Assembly (NCBI GenBank): GCA_012839475.1
Contig: DUNG01000022.1
Span: 1-64,000, forward strand
From: Petrimonas sp.
GTDB taxonomy: Bacteria > Bacteroidota > Bacteroidia > Bacteroidales > Dysgonomonadaceae
DNA: 64,000 nt
Direction: 5' to 3'
Part shown: piece after piece, positions 35,055 through 44,614 of the stretch
Layout: the number at the start of each line of letters is the position of its first letter
Numbering within the stretch: position 1 is the stretch's first letter
The notes under the pieces: generated by a model
The model's database searches: none
What the model saw: only the letters and a program-made list of their open reading frames with translations
What the model was told of the DNA's origin: nothing
Translations under genes and position numbers: made by a program

Positions 35055-36125
35055 TTAACATGACGTGAAGAGTTCGACAAAGAAGTCGAACGCGTCGAAC
35101 AGCGTGTTTTTCTCCACGGCCTGATCGATTAGCACGTTGCCAATATCCTTTAGCAGGGTGAAGCGCATGGCTTCTCCCACGTTCTTTTTGTCGTGCATGG
35201 CAATCTCATGCAGGGCATCGTAGTCGCCACATGTGATAGGAAAAGGTCCGTAATGTTGCTGGATGAAACGTACCGTTTTCCGCAGTTTTTCTTCCGGGAA
35301 GCCGTGCAATCGGTACGACAGCCAGAGTGCAACGACCAGCCCCCATGCCACGGCGTATCCGTGAGGTACCGGCTTACCGCATCCAAGCGCGAAGCTTTCG
35401 AACGCGTGCCCCGCGGTGTGACCCAGGTTGAGCGCTTTGCGCAGGTTCTTCTCGTACGGGTCTTTTTCCACGATGGCCTGTTTTATGGCCACAGACCGGA
35501 AGAGTAGTTCGTTGAGTGATGGGTAATCGATTTGTTGAAGGGGAAAGGTGAGGAGTCTGTCCCACTCTTCCGTGGAGTGGAGGAGTGCGTGTTTCACCAT
35601 CTCGGCGTAGCCAGATAGGATGGCCGGGCGATCGAGACTTCGGAAAAAAACGGGTGAGAGCAACACGGCATACGGGGGGTAGAAGGCACCCACCTCGTTT
35701 TTGTACCCTTGGAAGTTAATACCTGTCTTACCCCCTACTGCCGCGTCCACTGCCCCTAAGAGCGTGGTGGGTATGTTGATGTACCGGATGCCCCGCTTGA
35801 AGGTAGCTGCCGCGAAACCGCCCAGATCGCTCACCATTCCTCCCCCTAAGTTGATCAGTAGCGAGTGGCGGGTGGCTCCATTCTCGGTAAGCTGTTCCCA
35901 CACCCTGCTCAAGCTGTCGAGTGTTTTGTTCGAGTCGCCCGGGGGAATAACGATGGTCGTGGCGTCTCGTGTCGCTGGAATACCTTGTAAGAGCGGGAAG
36001 CAATGAATCAAGGTCTGTTCATCCACCAGGATAAAGCATTTATCGGGGCGAATGGGCTCTATGATCTCCTGTAGGTCACTCGCGAGGCGACCGCTTTTTA
36101 TTACCCGTTGCGTTATCCTATTCAT
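35055..36125 (-). CDS. aroB: 3-dehydroquinate synthase
   Basis: 356 residues. NAD-binding and active-site blocks of AroB are in order: INLGGGMVSDLGGFAAATFKRG (only key part cited: GGGMVSDLGGF), IPTTLLGAVDAAVGGKTGIN as the next block, GYAEMVKHALL with metal Glu, and NLGHTAGHAFE plus HGYAVAWG with the metal His residues. Converts DAHP to 3-dehydroquinate in the shikimate pathway. It lies 57 bp after the GH3-beta-lactamase gene on the same strand, but no metabolic link between them is evident. Confidence 0.94.
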   Translation of the reverse strand: MNRITQRVIKSGRLASDLQEIIEPIRPDKCFILVDEQTLIHCFPLLQGIPATRDATTIVIPPGDSNKTLDSLSRVWEQLTENGATRHSLLINLGGGMVSDLGGFAAATFKRGIRYINIPTTLLGAVDAAVGGKTGINFQGYKNEVGAFYPPYAVLLSPVFFRSLDRPAILSGYAEMVKHALLHSTEEWDRLLTFPLQQIDYPSLNELLFRSVAIKQAIVEKDPYEKNLRKALNLGHTAGHAFESFALGCGKPVPHGYAVAWGLVVALWLSYRLHGFPEEKLRKTVRFIQQHYGPFPITCGDYDALHEIAMHDKKNVGEAMRFTLLKDIGNVLIDQAVEKNTLFDAFDFFVELFTSC

Positions 36126-36182
36126 CGTGCTGCTTGTTTTGTTACCTATTGCGTTACTGTACCTGTTGCATTGTGTTTCTCG

Positions 36183-39100
36183 TTACGTTGCATCTCCTCT
36201 CCCCTTTACTTCTTCCACATTCTCAACGTTCTCAAAGCTTGTAATTTCTTCTTGATCGGTTTTGTGGTAATCACCGTTAAGGATTCGGTAGATCTCTTCT
36301 TGAATCCGTTCACGGATGCTTAGCGTGGATAGCTTGTTGGGGGATCGGGAGGGATTGACCCGGTTTGATAGGAAGATAAAAATCATATCGTGGGTGGGGT
36401 CCACCCATAAGCTGGTGCCCGTGAAGCCGGTATGGCCATACGTCTCAATGGGGGTGCCTGGGCTGGTAGGGCTTGTTCTCGTGTTTCGTGGGTCTGGTTT
36501 GTCGAATCCCAGTCCCCGGCGGCTAACGCTACTTTTCGTTGAGGTGAAAAGACGCACTGTCTCTTCGCTTAAAAGCCTTTCTCCACCGTATGTACCCCCG
36601 TTGAGCCACATCTGGCAAAGCTTGGCGAGGTCGTTTGCATTGGAGAAGAGCCCGGCATTGCCGGAGATGCCCCCGAAGAGGGCAGCCCCCTCATCGTGGA
36701 CATGCCCCCGCAGTTGTTGTTTTCGGAAGAACGGGTCGTTCTCGGTAGGCGCTATTTGCTCGATCGGCATTTGCTCCAGGGGCAGGAAGGTAGTGGTCGT
36801 GGCACCTAGCTTACGGTAGAAGTGCTTTTTAACGTATTCGTCAAGGGTTTTGCCGCTCATCTCTTCTACCGCCTCTTTCAGCAACATGAAGTTAAGACAG
36901 CTGTACCTGTACCTCCCTACCCCTCGAAGGGGGGTTGCGATGATCTCCTTCAGGAGCATTTCGTGCATCTTGTTGCTAGCGTACAGGTCTTTTGCCACGG
37001 GGAGGGGAAACTTTTCAGACGGGCTGGAAGCGATTAAGTCAGGTAGGAATTGGTAATCGGTGCGAAACCAAGCCCCGGCGTAGTTCGCGTGAAAGGTGGG
37101 GGAGTGAGCGCCAGACAACTTCCCGGGATAGCTCTCTTCGTCAATGGCGGTGGCGTAGTAAGGGATAAAGGATGTCATTCCTGACTCGTGTAGCAGGAGG
37201 GTTCGGATGGTTATGGAACTTTTGTTGCTCCCTTTGGTTAATGGAACGAATTTACCGATGGGGTCTCGCAAGGCCAGCTTCTTCTCGTCGTACAGCTTCA
37301 TCACGGCCGGGAGGGTGGCGGCGACCTTCGTGATGGATGCCAGGTCGTAGACCGTTTCGTTGGTCACCCACGTGCCGTGGTCGTACTCCTGCTTCCCGAA
37401 CACCTTCTCGTAGATGACTACCCCATCTTTCGCGATCATGATTTGGCAGCCCGGGTAGGCCATTTCCCGTAGGCCCTCTATCGCGAGGCTATCTATAAGT
37501 CGGAAGTGTGTGGAGACGAGTCCTACCTCTTCGGGTGTGGAGTAGCCCAGGCGGATCTTTTTCGTATCCATCCCACTGCCTTCGGGGTAATCACTGGTGG
37601 TGACCGGTATTCGTCCCGTCATAGCGATACCACCAAAGATGCCTTGCGCCGCGTTGATCTGTGCGAAGTGGCTGTTGTCGTACCCTACGATAACGGCCGT
37701 GGCTTCCTTGGTAGTCGAACGAAAGGCGTTGAGGCGGTAGGGCGACGTGAAGAGCACCAAGATTACCTTAGTCTCTTTCGCTAGTTGCTGTAGGGCGATA
37801 GCGTCTCCCGCGCTAGGAGAGTGAATGGACAGGACAACCACGTCGAACTTCTTCAATTCCTCTATATTGGCGATACTGCTCGTCGTTTCTGCTTGAAAAA
37901 ACTGCAGGTTGCCTTGCTTTTTCAGGTAGTGTTGGAAGGGGTTTGGTGTTGAAGCCCCAATCGTTACAGAGGCAATAGTCGTGGTGTCTAGCCCTTTCAA
38001 AGGGAGGAGGTTGCTTTCATCCTTGAGCAACGTGATGGCTCCCTCGTAAATCCTTCGGAGCGTCCACTCGGCTGTCGGGGCGTGTATTTTTTCGCGTAGC
38101 GTTTTTGTATCGATTGGCTTGAAGTGACACGCTCCCGTGATGTATTTATAGGAAAGGACTTTTCGCACCTTCTCCTCCAAGAGTGAGTTGGGAATCACGC
38201 CCGATTCCACCGCCCTCTTCACCGATTCCACCTCCTTTTTTGGATCTACCGAGCCCAGCAAGATGTCGTTACCGGCAAGCAATGCCTGCACGCTTACATC
38301 CGGTTGATCGGCAACCCCTTTCATTGCCATCCCGTCACTGAACGTTAGCCCGTCAAAGCCCATCTCCTCCTTGAGCAGTTGAATCCCCACCTCTGTTGAT
38401 AGTGACGCCGGTTTGCCCCGCGTGTGAAGGGTTGGTACGTTGAGGTGGCCAATCATGATTCCCGAAAGACCTGCTTCGATGTATTTCTTAAATGGCAGGA
38501 GCTCGACGCTGTCCAAGCGCATCCTATCGTGTGGAATAGTGGGTAGGGTGAGGTGCGAGTCCTCCGACGTGTCACCATGTCCCGGGAAGTGCTTGGCCAC
38601 GGCCATAACACCGCTCTCTTCCACCCCTTGGGCAAAGGCTATACCCTGTTCTGCCACCCTGTTGGGGTTTTCACCGTACGATCGCGTGCCGATAACCGGG
38701 TTATCGGGGTTGCTATGGACATCAACGGTCGGGGCGAAATTCACGTGAACACCCATCTCCCGGCACTGTCTGCCGACCTCCTGGCCGTATTGCCTGATGA
38801 TTTCAGGATCTTGTATGGCGCCCACGATCGAGTTACGGGGGTACTTGGGTGCGTCTGTCAACCTCATGGAGAGTCCCCACTCCCCATCTACCGCGATTAA
38901 GAGAGGAATATCGGCCAGTTTTTGCGCGTTGTTAGTTATCGCTGCTTGTCGGCTCATTGTACCTGTAGAAAACAGAAGTCCACCCACCTTCTGATTCCGG
39001 ATGTAGTCCGTGATTCGCTTTTCCCAATCGCTTGACGATGCCACGATGGGCATAAAGAGTTGTCCCACCTTCTGCTCGATGGTCATGGTGGCGAATACCG

Positions 39101-39218
39101 AGTCGACCCACTGGTTCATGGTTGCCCTGTCCGCTTGTTCGTATAATACAGGGGTGACTTGAGCCCTTGAAAAAAGGCAAGACACCCCAAGTAGGAATAG
39201 TAAAGCAGCTCTTCTCAT
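36183..39218 (-). CDS. GH3 beta-N-acetylglucosaminidase fused to a class C beta-lactamase-like domain
   Basis: 1011 residues, signal peptide cut near FSRAQ. Residues about 35-370 are a NagZ-type GH3 domain: KHFPGHGDTSEDSH (about 208-221) is the catalytic His/Asp loop of beta-N-acetylhexosaminidases, and FSDGMAMKG carries the Asp nucleophile. After a GH3 C-terminal domain, residues about 595-990 form a serine hydrolase with SITK (about 627), RYSCLN at the YxN site and HTGFTG. The fusion suggests combined glycan and ester or peptide trimming of peptidoglycan fragments in the periplasm. This two-domain form is known in Bacteroidales. Confidence 0.9.
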   Translation of the reverse strand: MRRAALLFLLGVSCLFSRAQVTPVLYEQADRATMNQWVDSVFATMTIEQKVGQLFMPIVASSSDWEKRITDYIRNQKVGGLLFSTGTMSRQAAITNNAQKLADIPLLIAVDGEWGLSMRLTDAPKYPRNSIVGAIQDPEIIRQYGQEVGRQCREMGVHVNFAPTVDVHSNPDNPVIGTRSYGENPNRVAEQGIAFAQGVEESGVMAVAKHFPGHGDTSEDSHLTLPTIPHDRMRLDSVELLPFKKYIEAGLSGIMIGHLNVPTLHTRGKPASLSTEVGIQLLKEEMGFDGLTFSDGMAMKGVADQPDVSVQALLAGNDILLGSVDPKKEVESVKRAVESGVIPNSLLEEKVRKVLSYKYITGACHFKPIDTKTLREKIHAPTAEWTLRRIYEGAITLLKDESNLLPLKGLDTTTIASVTIGASTPNPFQHYLKKQGNLQFFQAETTSSIANIEELKKFDVVVLSIHSPSAGDAIALQQLAKETKVILVLFTSPYRLNAFRSTTKEATAVIVGYDNSHFAQINAAQGIFGGIAMTGRIPVTTSDYPEGSGMDTKKIRLGYSTPEEVGLVSTHFRLIDSLAIEGLREMAYPGCQIMIAKDGVVIYEKVFGKQEYDHGTWVTNETVYDLASITKVAATLPAVMKLYDEKKLALRDPIGKFVPLTKGSNKSSITIRTLLLHESGMTSFIPYYATAIDEESYPGKLSGAHSPTFHANYAGAWFRTDYQFLPDLIASSPSEKFPLPVAKDLYASNKMHEMLLKEIIATPLRGVGRYRYSCLNFMLLKEAVEEMSGKTLDEYVKKHFYRKLGATTTTFLPLEQMPIEQIAPTENDPFFRKQQLRGHVHDEGAALFGGISGNAGLFSNANDLAKLCQMWLNGGTYGGERLLSEETVRLFTSTKSSVSRRGLGFDKPDPRNTRTSPTSPGTPIETYGHTGFTGTSLWVDPTHDMIFIFLSNRVNPSRSPNKLSTLSIRERIQEEIYRILNGDYHKTDQEEITSFENVENVEEVKGRGDAT

Positions 39219-39289
39219 CGTGGTTTTTATCTTTCGTTGTAATCGTTTACCTCTTTCGTTTCATCTGTTCGCCTTTTTCAGTGCCATCT

Positions 39290-40114
39290 TTACCTGCTAA
39301 GTCGTACGTCGATTCTCCCCACGTTGACACCTCTTCCGCTCGTTTGAAAGATGACCACCTCGTTATTGTCCAAGTCGTTTACCACGGCGGGTTCCGTCAT
39401 GTGGGTGTGGCTGTGACCACCGAGGATCAGGTCGATACCACGTGTTTTCGCGGCCAACTCCCTGTCTGCCGTGTAGCCCAGGTGGGATAGGCAAACTACC
39501 AGGTCGCAGCGGTGTTCTTGTCGTAGTCTCTTTGCCATCTCGTTGGCGGAAGTCACCGGGTCAAGGTACTTCATGCCCTTGTAGTGATCCGCCGCGATTA
39601 GTCCTCGCGGTTGGATGTTGATACCCATTACTCCTACCCGTACTCCTCCCTTTTTCAGGATAAGGTAGGGGCGTATCAACCCCGCCATCGTCGTTTCCGA
39701 GAAGTCGTAATTGGTTGACACGATAGGGAAGTGTGCCGCACGGACCACCTTCTCCAGCACTTCAAGCCCGTAGTCAAACTCGTGATTCCCCAGGGTTGCC
39801 GCGTCGTACTTCATCAGGTTCATCGTTTCCACTTCCACCTTCCCCTTGAAGAGGTTAAAGTAGGGTGTCCCCTGTAAAAAATCTCCGGCATCGAGGAGCA
39901 ACACCTGTCTATTCTCTCTTCGTACTTCGTCGATATAGTTCGCCCTTCTCACCACGCCCCCCAAGCCGGGTGTGGATAGGTCGCTCACGGGAATGGGTTC
40001 GATACGGCTGTGGGTGTCATTGGTATGGAGTATGACCAGTTGTTTTTGAGTGCACCCGAACAGGGTGAAGAGCACCAAGAAAAATAGGCTGCTGTATCTG
40101 TATAAGGTGTTCAT
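39290..40114 (-). CDS. 5'-nucleotidase metallophosphatase domain, lipoprotein
   Basis: 274 residues with a lipobox LFGC (about Cys21). Metal-binding motifs of the UshA/5'-nucleotidase N-terminal domain are complete: LHTNDTHSR, LLDAGDFLQG, LGNHEFDYG, CLSHLGY and GGHSHTH. The C-terminal substrate-binding domain is missing and is encoded by the next gene upstream (40234-41031), so the two products probably form one enzyme. It likely dephosphorylates nucleotides or cyclic nucleotides in the periplasm. Confidence 0.88.
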   Translation of the reverse strand: MNTLYRYSSLFFLVLFTLFGCTQKQLVILHTNDTHSRIEPIPVSDLSTPGLGGVVRRANYIDEVRRENRQVLLLDAGDFLQGTPYFNLFKGKVEVETMNLMKYDAATLGNHEFDYGLEVLEKVVRAAHFPIVSTNYDFSETTMAGLIRPYLILKKGGVRVGVMGINIQPRGLIAADHYKGMKYLDPVTSANEMAKRLRQEHRCDLVVCLSHLGYTADRELAAKTRGIDLILGGHSHTHMTEPAVVNDLDNNEVVIFQTSGRGVNVGRIDVRLSR

Positions 40115-40233
40115 GCTTATTTTGTTGTTTGTGGATTGTTCTAATCGTTCTTCCTTTTGTTGTTGATTAGGCTGATTGTTTCTCTACCCCCCGTTTAAAT
40201 ACTACTTTAATTGTAATCGCTTGGTTATGCTTA

Positions 40234-41031
40234 TCATTCTGTGGTCAAAATTTTTATCCTGCCATCGAGGGCAGAATTCACCTCTTTCCCTTGCCTGGTT
40301 TGCCCCTTTATCCAGTCGATCATCACATCTCTAAGCGTGATTCCCGTGTATATGCAGCTGACCGCGTTGCGGAACGCCCCCATGTGGTCGTTCCCCTCTG
40401 CCAGGTAGTCGACCGTCACCACGTTGTAATGCCGGCTTTCATCCACCGGTTCTCCATCCACGGTGACATTTTTCACCTTACTGTCTTCGATCACGAGCCG
40501 CACGTTACCTGAGATACCTGCTCCCCCGATGTGGGCGTAGGCGTCGAAAATCCTGTTCAGGTCGCTTCCTTTCACTTCCAGGAAGGTGATCGCGTTATCG
40601 AATGAATAGGTTTCGTAGAGGTTACCCACCGTAACGTTGCCCTCCGGCAATGTGGCACGGTGTCCGTGCACGTTTATCACCGCTATATCGGCCCCGTTGG
40701 GGAGGTGCTCATCGCCGTATGCTTTCATCACGTCTGACGTGAGGTTGGTCAGCAGGCTTTCAGGTCGCTTGTAATCCATGGATTGTACCGACTTCCCGAT
40801 AACGATGTTCATCTCTTTACTGAGCGCTGTTTTATAACTGTTCACGAATCCCTGCATCTTCTCGTGCGGTGGCAGGTCGTACGAGGTGTCCATCTGGACG
40901 AAGGTGCCGCTTATTTCGGTTACCCGGTAAACGGGTTTGCATGCGCACATCACGGTGACGGCGAGCAACAACATACTTGCCGCGCTCATTGCGAATGACG
41001 CGTTGGTCATCCAAAAAGGTTTTCGATTCAT
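40234..41031 (-). CDS. 5'-nucleotidase C-terminal domain protein
   Basis: 265 residues with its own export signal (hydrophobic 14-30, then CACKP, a likely lipobox). The body matches the substrate-binding C-terminal domain of 5'-nucleotidases: ESLLTNLTSDVMKAYG, DIAVINVHG, VTVGNLYETYSFDNA, ITFLEVKGSDLNRIFD and YNVVTVDYLAEGNDHM. It precedes the metallophosphatase-domain gene by 119 bp on the same strand. The catalytic metal domain is absent here, so it should depend on that partner. Confidence 0.85.
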   Translation of the reverse strand: MNRKPFWMTNASFAMSAASMLLLAVTVMCACKPVYRVTEISGTFVQMDTSYDLPPHEKMQGFVNSYKTALSKEMNIVIGKSVQSMDYKRPESLLTNLTSDVMKAYGDEHLPNGADIAVINVHGHRATLPEGNVTVGNLYETYSFDNAITFLEVKGSDLNRIFDAYAHIGGAGISGNVRLVIEDSKVKNVTVDGEPVDESRHYNVVTVDYLAEGNDHMGAFRNAVSCIYTGITLRDVMIDWIKGQTRQGKEVNSALDGRIKILTTE

Positions 41032-41169
41032 ATGCCCGAGGTTTCAGGAATGGTTTTTACGCTTGATCCTAAAATTTCAAAAGTACACTATTTCGGGGAG
41101 GGAATCAAACGAGAGCGATAAAAATAATTATTAAAAGGTGTTTTATACTGCATATTAAATAAAAATTGC

Positions 41170-41177
41170 TACCTTTG
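41170..41177 (+). promoter_or_regulatory. -7 box of the rplS gene
   Basis: TACCTTTG matches TAnnTTTG. The resulting leader to the ATG at 41266 is about 85 nt, long enough for a ribosomal leader structure, but I could not define a convincing fold. Confidence 0.5.
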
Positions 41178-41265
41178 CACCCGCTTTGCGCAATCTCTGT
41201 CGGTCTTGTCCGCCATATTGCGTCTCGAAAACGTTCAGGTAGTAAATATAAAAGCATTATACAAG

Positions 41266-41616
41266 ATGAATTTGATGAAAATAGCGGAAGACTCTTTCGC
41301 TACCCAGAAAAAGGAACACCCCGTGTTTAAGAGTGGCGATACTGTAACCGTGGCCTACCGCATCACGGAGGGTGCCAAGGAGCGTATCCAGCAGTATCGC
41401 GGCGTGGTGATCAAGATAAATGGCCATGGTGATTCCAAGCGTTTTACCGTAAGAAAAATGTCCGATAACATCGGCGTGGAGCGTATTTTCCCGTTGAATT
41501 CTCCCTTTATTGAAGGCATTACAGTAAACAGTCGGGGTAAGGTTCGTAGGGCTAAACTGTACTATTTGCGTAAACTGCGCGGTAAAGCGGCCCGCATCAA
41601 GAAGAAAGGGTATTAG
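41266..41616 (+). CDS. rplS: 50S ribosomal protein L19
   Basis: 116 residues from ATG 41266. An upstream in-frame ATG at 41206 would add 20 residues that do not belong to L19. The sequence is L19 throughout: [49 protein letters not shown] and [21 protein letters not shown]. Part of the 30S-50S interface of the ribosome. In many bacteria it sits in an operon with trmD; here it is alone, as in other Bacteroidota. Confidence 0.96.
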   Translation: MNLMKIAEDSFATQKKEHPVFKSGDTVTVAYRITEGAKERIQQYRGVVIKINGHGDSKRFTVRKMSDNIGVERIFPLNSPFIEGITVNSRGKVRRAKLYYLRKLRGKAARIKKKGY

Positions 41617-41738
41617 CGGCATGTTTCGCGGAGTCGTGTGTCACGCATCGCGAAACTCCCTGTTACGCTTTCACGGTATCTTTCACGCTGTATAGCACAA
41701 AATAATCTTAAGCGCTAAAAGAACACCTCTACCTTGCC

Positions 41739-42458
41739 ATGTTAACGAAAACAGAAGGCATAGTACTTGGCACTTTTTCTTACAGCGACACCTATTCTAT
41801 TACCCACGTTTATACCCGTGATTTCGGCACGGTTGCCTATCTTTTGCCCAAGCCACGGAGCAGGAGGAGTAAGGTTAGACCGTCGCTATTCTTCCCTTTG
41901 TCGCTTCTCCGTTTAGAGGTAGAGCACTTGCCGTTGCGTGATGTTCAACGGATGAAAGAGGTGGAGCGGCTTGTTCCTTTGTACTCCCTTTGTACCGATA
42001 TGATCAAGGCGTCAATCGCCTTCTTTCTTGCCGAATTCTTATTGTCTGTGCTGCGTGAATCGGACCGCAACGAAGCGACCTACGATTACATCCGTCATTC
42101 GATCGAGTTGTTGGAGGTGACCGAGAAAGGGGTGGCTAACTTTCACCTTGCTTTCATGATTGGGTTAACCAAGCACATGGGTATCCACCCCAATGTTGAA
42201 GGGAACGAGGGAGCCCCCTACTTCGACTTGCTTTCCGGCGAGTTCGTGCGGCAATCCCCGCTGCATTCTCACTACTTGAAACCGGGGGAGGGACGTTACC
42301 TGCGTCAGCTGGAGCGAATGACCTTTCGCAACATGCATCTTTACAGGCTCTCTCGTGTCGACCGAAACCTTATCGTGGACTACTTCCTGAAATATTACCG
42401 GTTGCACCTGTACGATTTTCCTCGACTTAAGTCGCTTGAGGTACTACGGGAGTTGTAA
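41739..42458 (+). CDS. recO: DNA repair protein RecO
   Basis: 239 residues. The N-terminal OB-fold begins TEGIVLGTFSYSDTYSITHVY, and the helical region has PLYSLCTDMIKASIAFFLAEFL, typical of Bacteroidota RecO. The zinc-finger Cys residues of many RecO proteins are absent, as is common in this phylum. Loads RecA onto SSB-coated DNA with RecR in the RecF pathway. Placed after rplS and ahead of the glycan locus. Confidence 0.88.
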   Translation: MLTKTEGIVLGTFSYSDTYSITHVYTRDFGTVAYLLPKPRSRRSKVRPSLFFPLSLLRLEVEHLPLRDVQRMKEVERLVPLYSLCTDMIKASIAFFLAEFLLSVLRESDRNEATYDYIRHSIELLEVTEKGVANFHLAFMIGLTKHMGIHPNVEGNEGAPYFDLLSGEFVRQSPLHSHYLKPGEGRYLRQLERMTFRNMHLYRLSRVDRNLIVDYFLKYYRLHLYDFPRLKSLEVLREL

Positions 42459-42536
42459 AAGTCCTTTTTTTGACAGTTTTGTATTAAATTTGTGCTGTTA
42501 TTTACTGCAATTATTACAGCTTAATAGGGTAGAATT

Positions 42537-43997
42537 ATGACTACACGAAGAGAATTTATTAAAAAAACGGTAACCGGTGCCACTGTATTTGTCGTTAGCC
42601 CCCTGTTGACAAAAGCCGAAAGCTTGACCGGCACGAAAGGGGTGAGCAGGTATGTGTCACAACGTCCCGAAAAGTTGAAGCGAAATTTCGTGTCAGTAGC
42701 CGTAGATGAAACTATCGATAGGGTGAAGGCTAAAATAGAGGATCCCAAACTGGCATGGATGTTTGAGAACTGTTTTCCCAATACGCTCGATACTACTGTG
42801 CACTACAGTGTAAAAAGCGGAAGACCCGACACGTTTGTCTACACCGGTGATATTAGCGCCATGTGGCTTCGGGACTCCTCAGCTCAGGTATGGCCTTACC
42901 TGCCGTTAACCAAAAAAGACAAGCCCCTGCAACAGCTTATCGCGGGTGTAATTAACCGGCAGACACAATGCATCCTTATTGACCCCTATGCAAACGCTTT
43001 CTATATTGAGCCTAAAAGCGACGGTGATTGGGCGAAAGATCGAACAAAAATGCAGCCCATCCTTCATGAGCGCAAGTGGGAGATAGATTCTCTCTGTTAC
43101 CCGATAAGACTGGCCTATAACTACTGGAAGATAACCGGCGACACATCTGTATTCGATGCGGATTGGGTTGAGGCTATGTATCTGGTAATAAAAACCTTTA
43201 AGGAGCAGCAGAGAAAGGATGACCTCGGTCCCTATAAGTTTCAGCGTGTAACTGAGCGGCAGCTCGATACCGTCTGTAATGATGGCTATGGTAACCCGGT
43301 AAATCCTGTAGGACTTATCGTTTCAACGTTCCGTCCCTCGGATGATGCTACCACATTCGGTTTCCTTGTCCCCTCCAACTTCTTTGCCGTCGTTTCACTT
43401 CGGCAGATGAGCGAAATAGCGGAAAAGGTAATCAACGATCCTGTTTTGGCATCCGACAGCCTAACCCTTGCCGAGGAGGTTGAACAGGCTCTGAAACAAT
43501 ACGCGGTGGTGCAGCACCCCAAGTATGGAGAGGTATACGCGTATGAGGTGGACGGGTTTGGCAATGCCTATTTCATGGACGATGCCAATATACCCAGTCT
43601 GTTGGCCCTGCCATATCTGAACGCGATAGATAGAGACGATCCCCTATATCAACGTACAAGAAAACTGGTGTGGAGCGAAGATAATCCCTATTTCTTCAGA
43701 GGCAGTGCAGGTGAAGGAATTGGGGGACCGCATATAGGGTACGATATGGTTTGGCCCATGAGCATTATTATGCGTGCGCAAACATCTGCCGACGACAGGG
43801 AGATAGTAGAGTGTCTGCGTATTTTGCGTAATACCGATGCCGATACCGGCTTTATGCATGAATCGTTTCATAAAGATAATCCTTCCAAGTTCACACGAAG
43901 CTGGTTCGCATGGGTGAATACCCTGTTTGGTGAACTGATTGTAGATCTTGAAAAACAGGGTAAGATAGATCTGGTTAATGCCGCTGTCCGTTTTTGA
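42537..43997 (+). CDS. GH125 exo-alpha-1,6-mannosidase-type glycosidase
   Basis: 486 residues. N-terminus TTRREFIKKTVTGATVFVV fits a twin-arginine signal. The family is recognised from TGDISAMWLRDSSAQVWPYL (catalytic Asp block), ANAFY and later GEGIGGPHIGYDMVWP and DTGFMHESFHKDNP. GH125 enzymes (formerly DUF1237) release mannose from alpha-1,6-linked glycans. Its stop codon lies 20 bp inside the next gene, an ECF sigma factor, linking the enzyme to the regulated SusCD locus downstream. Confidence 0.9.
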   Translation: MTTRREFIKKTVTGATVFVVSPLLTKAESLTGTKGVSRYVSQRPEKLKRNFVSVAVDETIDRVKAKIEDPKLAWMFENCFPNTLDTTVHYSVKSGRPDTFVYTGDISAMWLRDSSAQVWPYLPLTKKDKPLQQLIAGVINRQTQCILIDPYANAFYIEPKSDGDWAKDRTKMQPILHERKWEIDSLCYPIRLAYNYWKITGDTSVFDADWVEAMYLVIKTFKEQQRKDDLGPYKFQRVTERQLDTVCNDGYGNPVNPVGLIVSTFRPSDDATTFGFLVPSNFFAVVSLRQMSEIAEKVINDPVLASDSLTLAEEVEQALKQYAVVQHPKYGEVYAYEVDGFGNAYFMDDANIPSLLALPYLNAIDRDDPLYQRTRKLVWSEDNPYFFRGSAGEGIGGPHIGYDMVWPMSIIMRAQTSADDREIVECLRILRNTDADTGFMHESFHKDNPSKFTRSWFAWVNTLFGELIVDLEKQGKIDLVNAAVRF

Positions 43998-44535
43998 TAA
44001 CATACCTGACGAGTTTCTTTTGACAAAGGTTAAGCAGTCTGATAAAGAGGCTTTTGTCGCTGTATATGAGCGGTATCACAAGGTACTCTACGTGGTGTCG
44101 TACCGGTATCTGAAAGAGGAGGGCAGGGCCAAAGATGTAGTGCAAGATGTTTTTACAACGCTTTGGGAAAAACGGGAAAGCATTCAGGTAAACACACGTT
44201 TGAAAAGCTACCTCTATACCATGGTGAGGAATCGAATTTTAAATCTAATCAAGCGAGAGAAGAGAATGGTTTTATCCGACTGGGAAGATGAAAGGGAGAC
44301 GCTTGCCGATATGGACAACTTGCAGCCAGCCATAGAGGACAATCACTGGCAGAAGAGTTTGTATGAGGCGATTGATAAGCTTCCTAAGCAGAAGCGGCTG
44401 GTATGCCTGTTAAAGGTGAAAGAGGGCTTGAGCAACAAAGAGGTGGCAAAAAAACTCAATATAACGGAGCATACGGTGAAGAAACATTATACCCAATCAC
44501 TTGCAAGGTTGCGGGTTTTGTTAAAAACATGTTAA
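43978..44535 (+). CDS. ECF RNA polymerase sigma factor (Bacteroidetes type)
   Basis: 185 residues. Region 2 has YVVSYRYLKEEGRAKDVVQDVFTTLWEKR (core QDVFTTLWEKR), and region 4 has LSNKEVAKKLNITEHTVKKHYTQSL. This is the sigma-70 family 1 type found beside FecR anti-sigma factors. It likely activates the SusC/SusD genes after release from the anti-sigma protein. It overlaps the GH125 gene by 20 bp and is followed 79 bp later by its anti-sigma factor. Confidence 0.92.
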   Translation: MPLSVFDNIPDEFLLTKVKQSDKEAFVAVYERYHKVLYVVSYRYLKEEGRAKDVVQDVFTTLWEKRESIQVNTRLKSYLYTMVRNRILNLIKREKRMVLSDWEDERETLADMDNLQPAIEDNHWQKSLYEAIDKLPKQKRLVCLLKVKEGLSNKEVAKKLNITEHTVKKHYTQSLARLRVLLKTC

Positions 44536-44614
44536 AACACCTTGTACTAGTTCCACTGAAATTCTTTTCAATTGTCTTATTGCTGAGAACGAGTCAAATT
44601 ATAGGTTTTTATAG

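Noticed and set aside
39290-41031. Single 5'-nucleotidase gene broken by a frameshift
   Set aside because: Both parts have their own export signals and are separated by 119 bp of non-coding DNA, so a genuine split is more likely.
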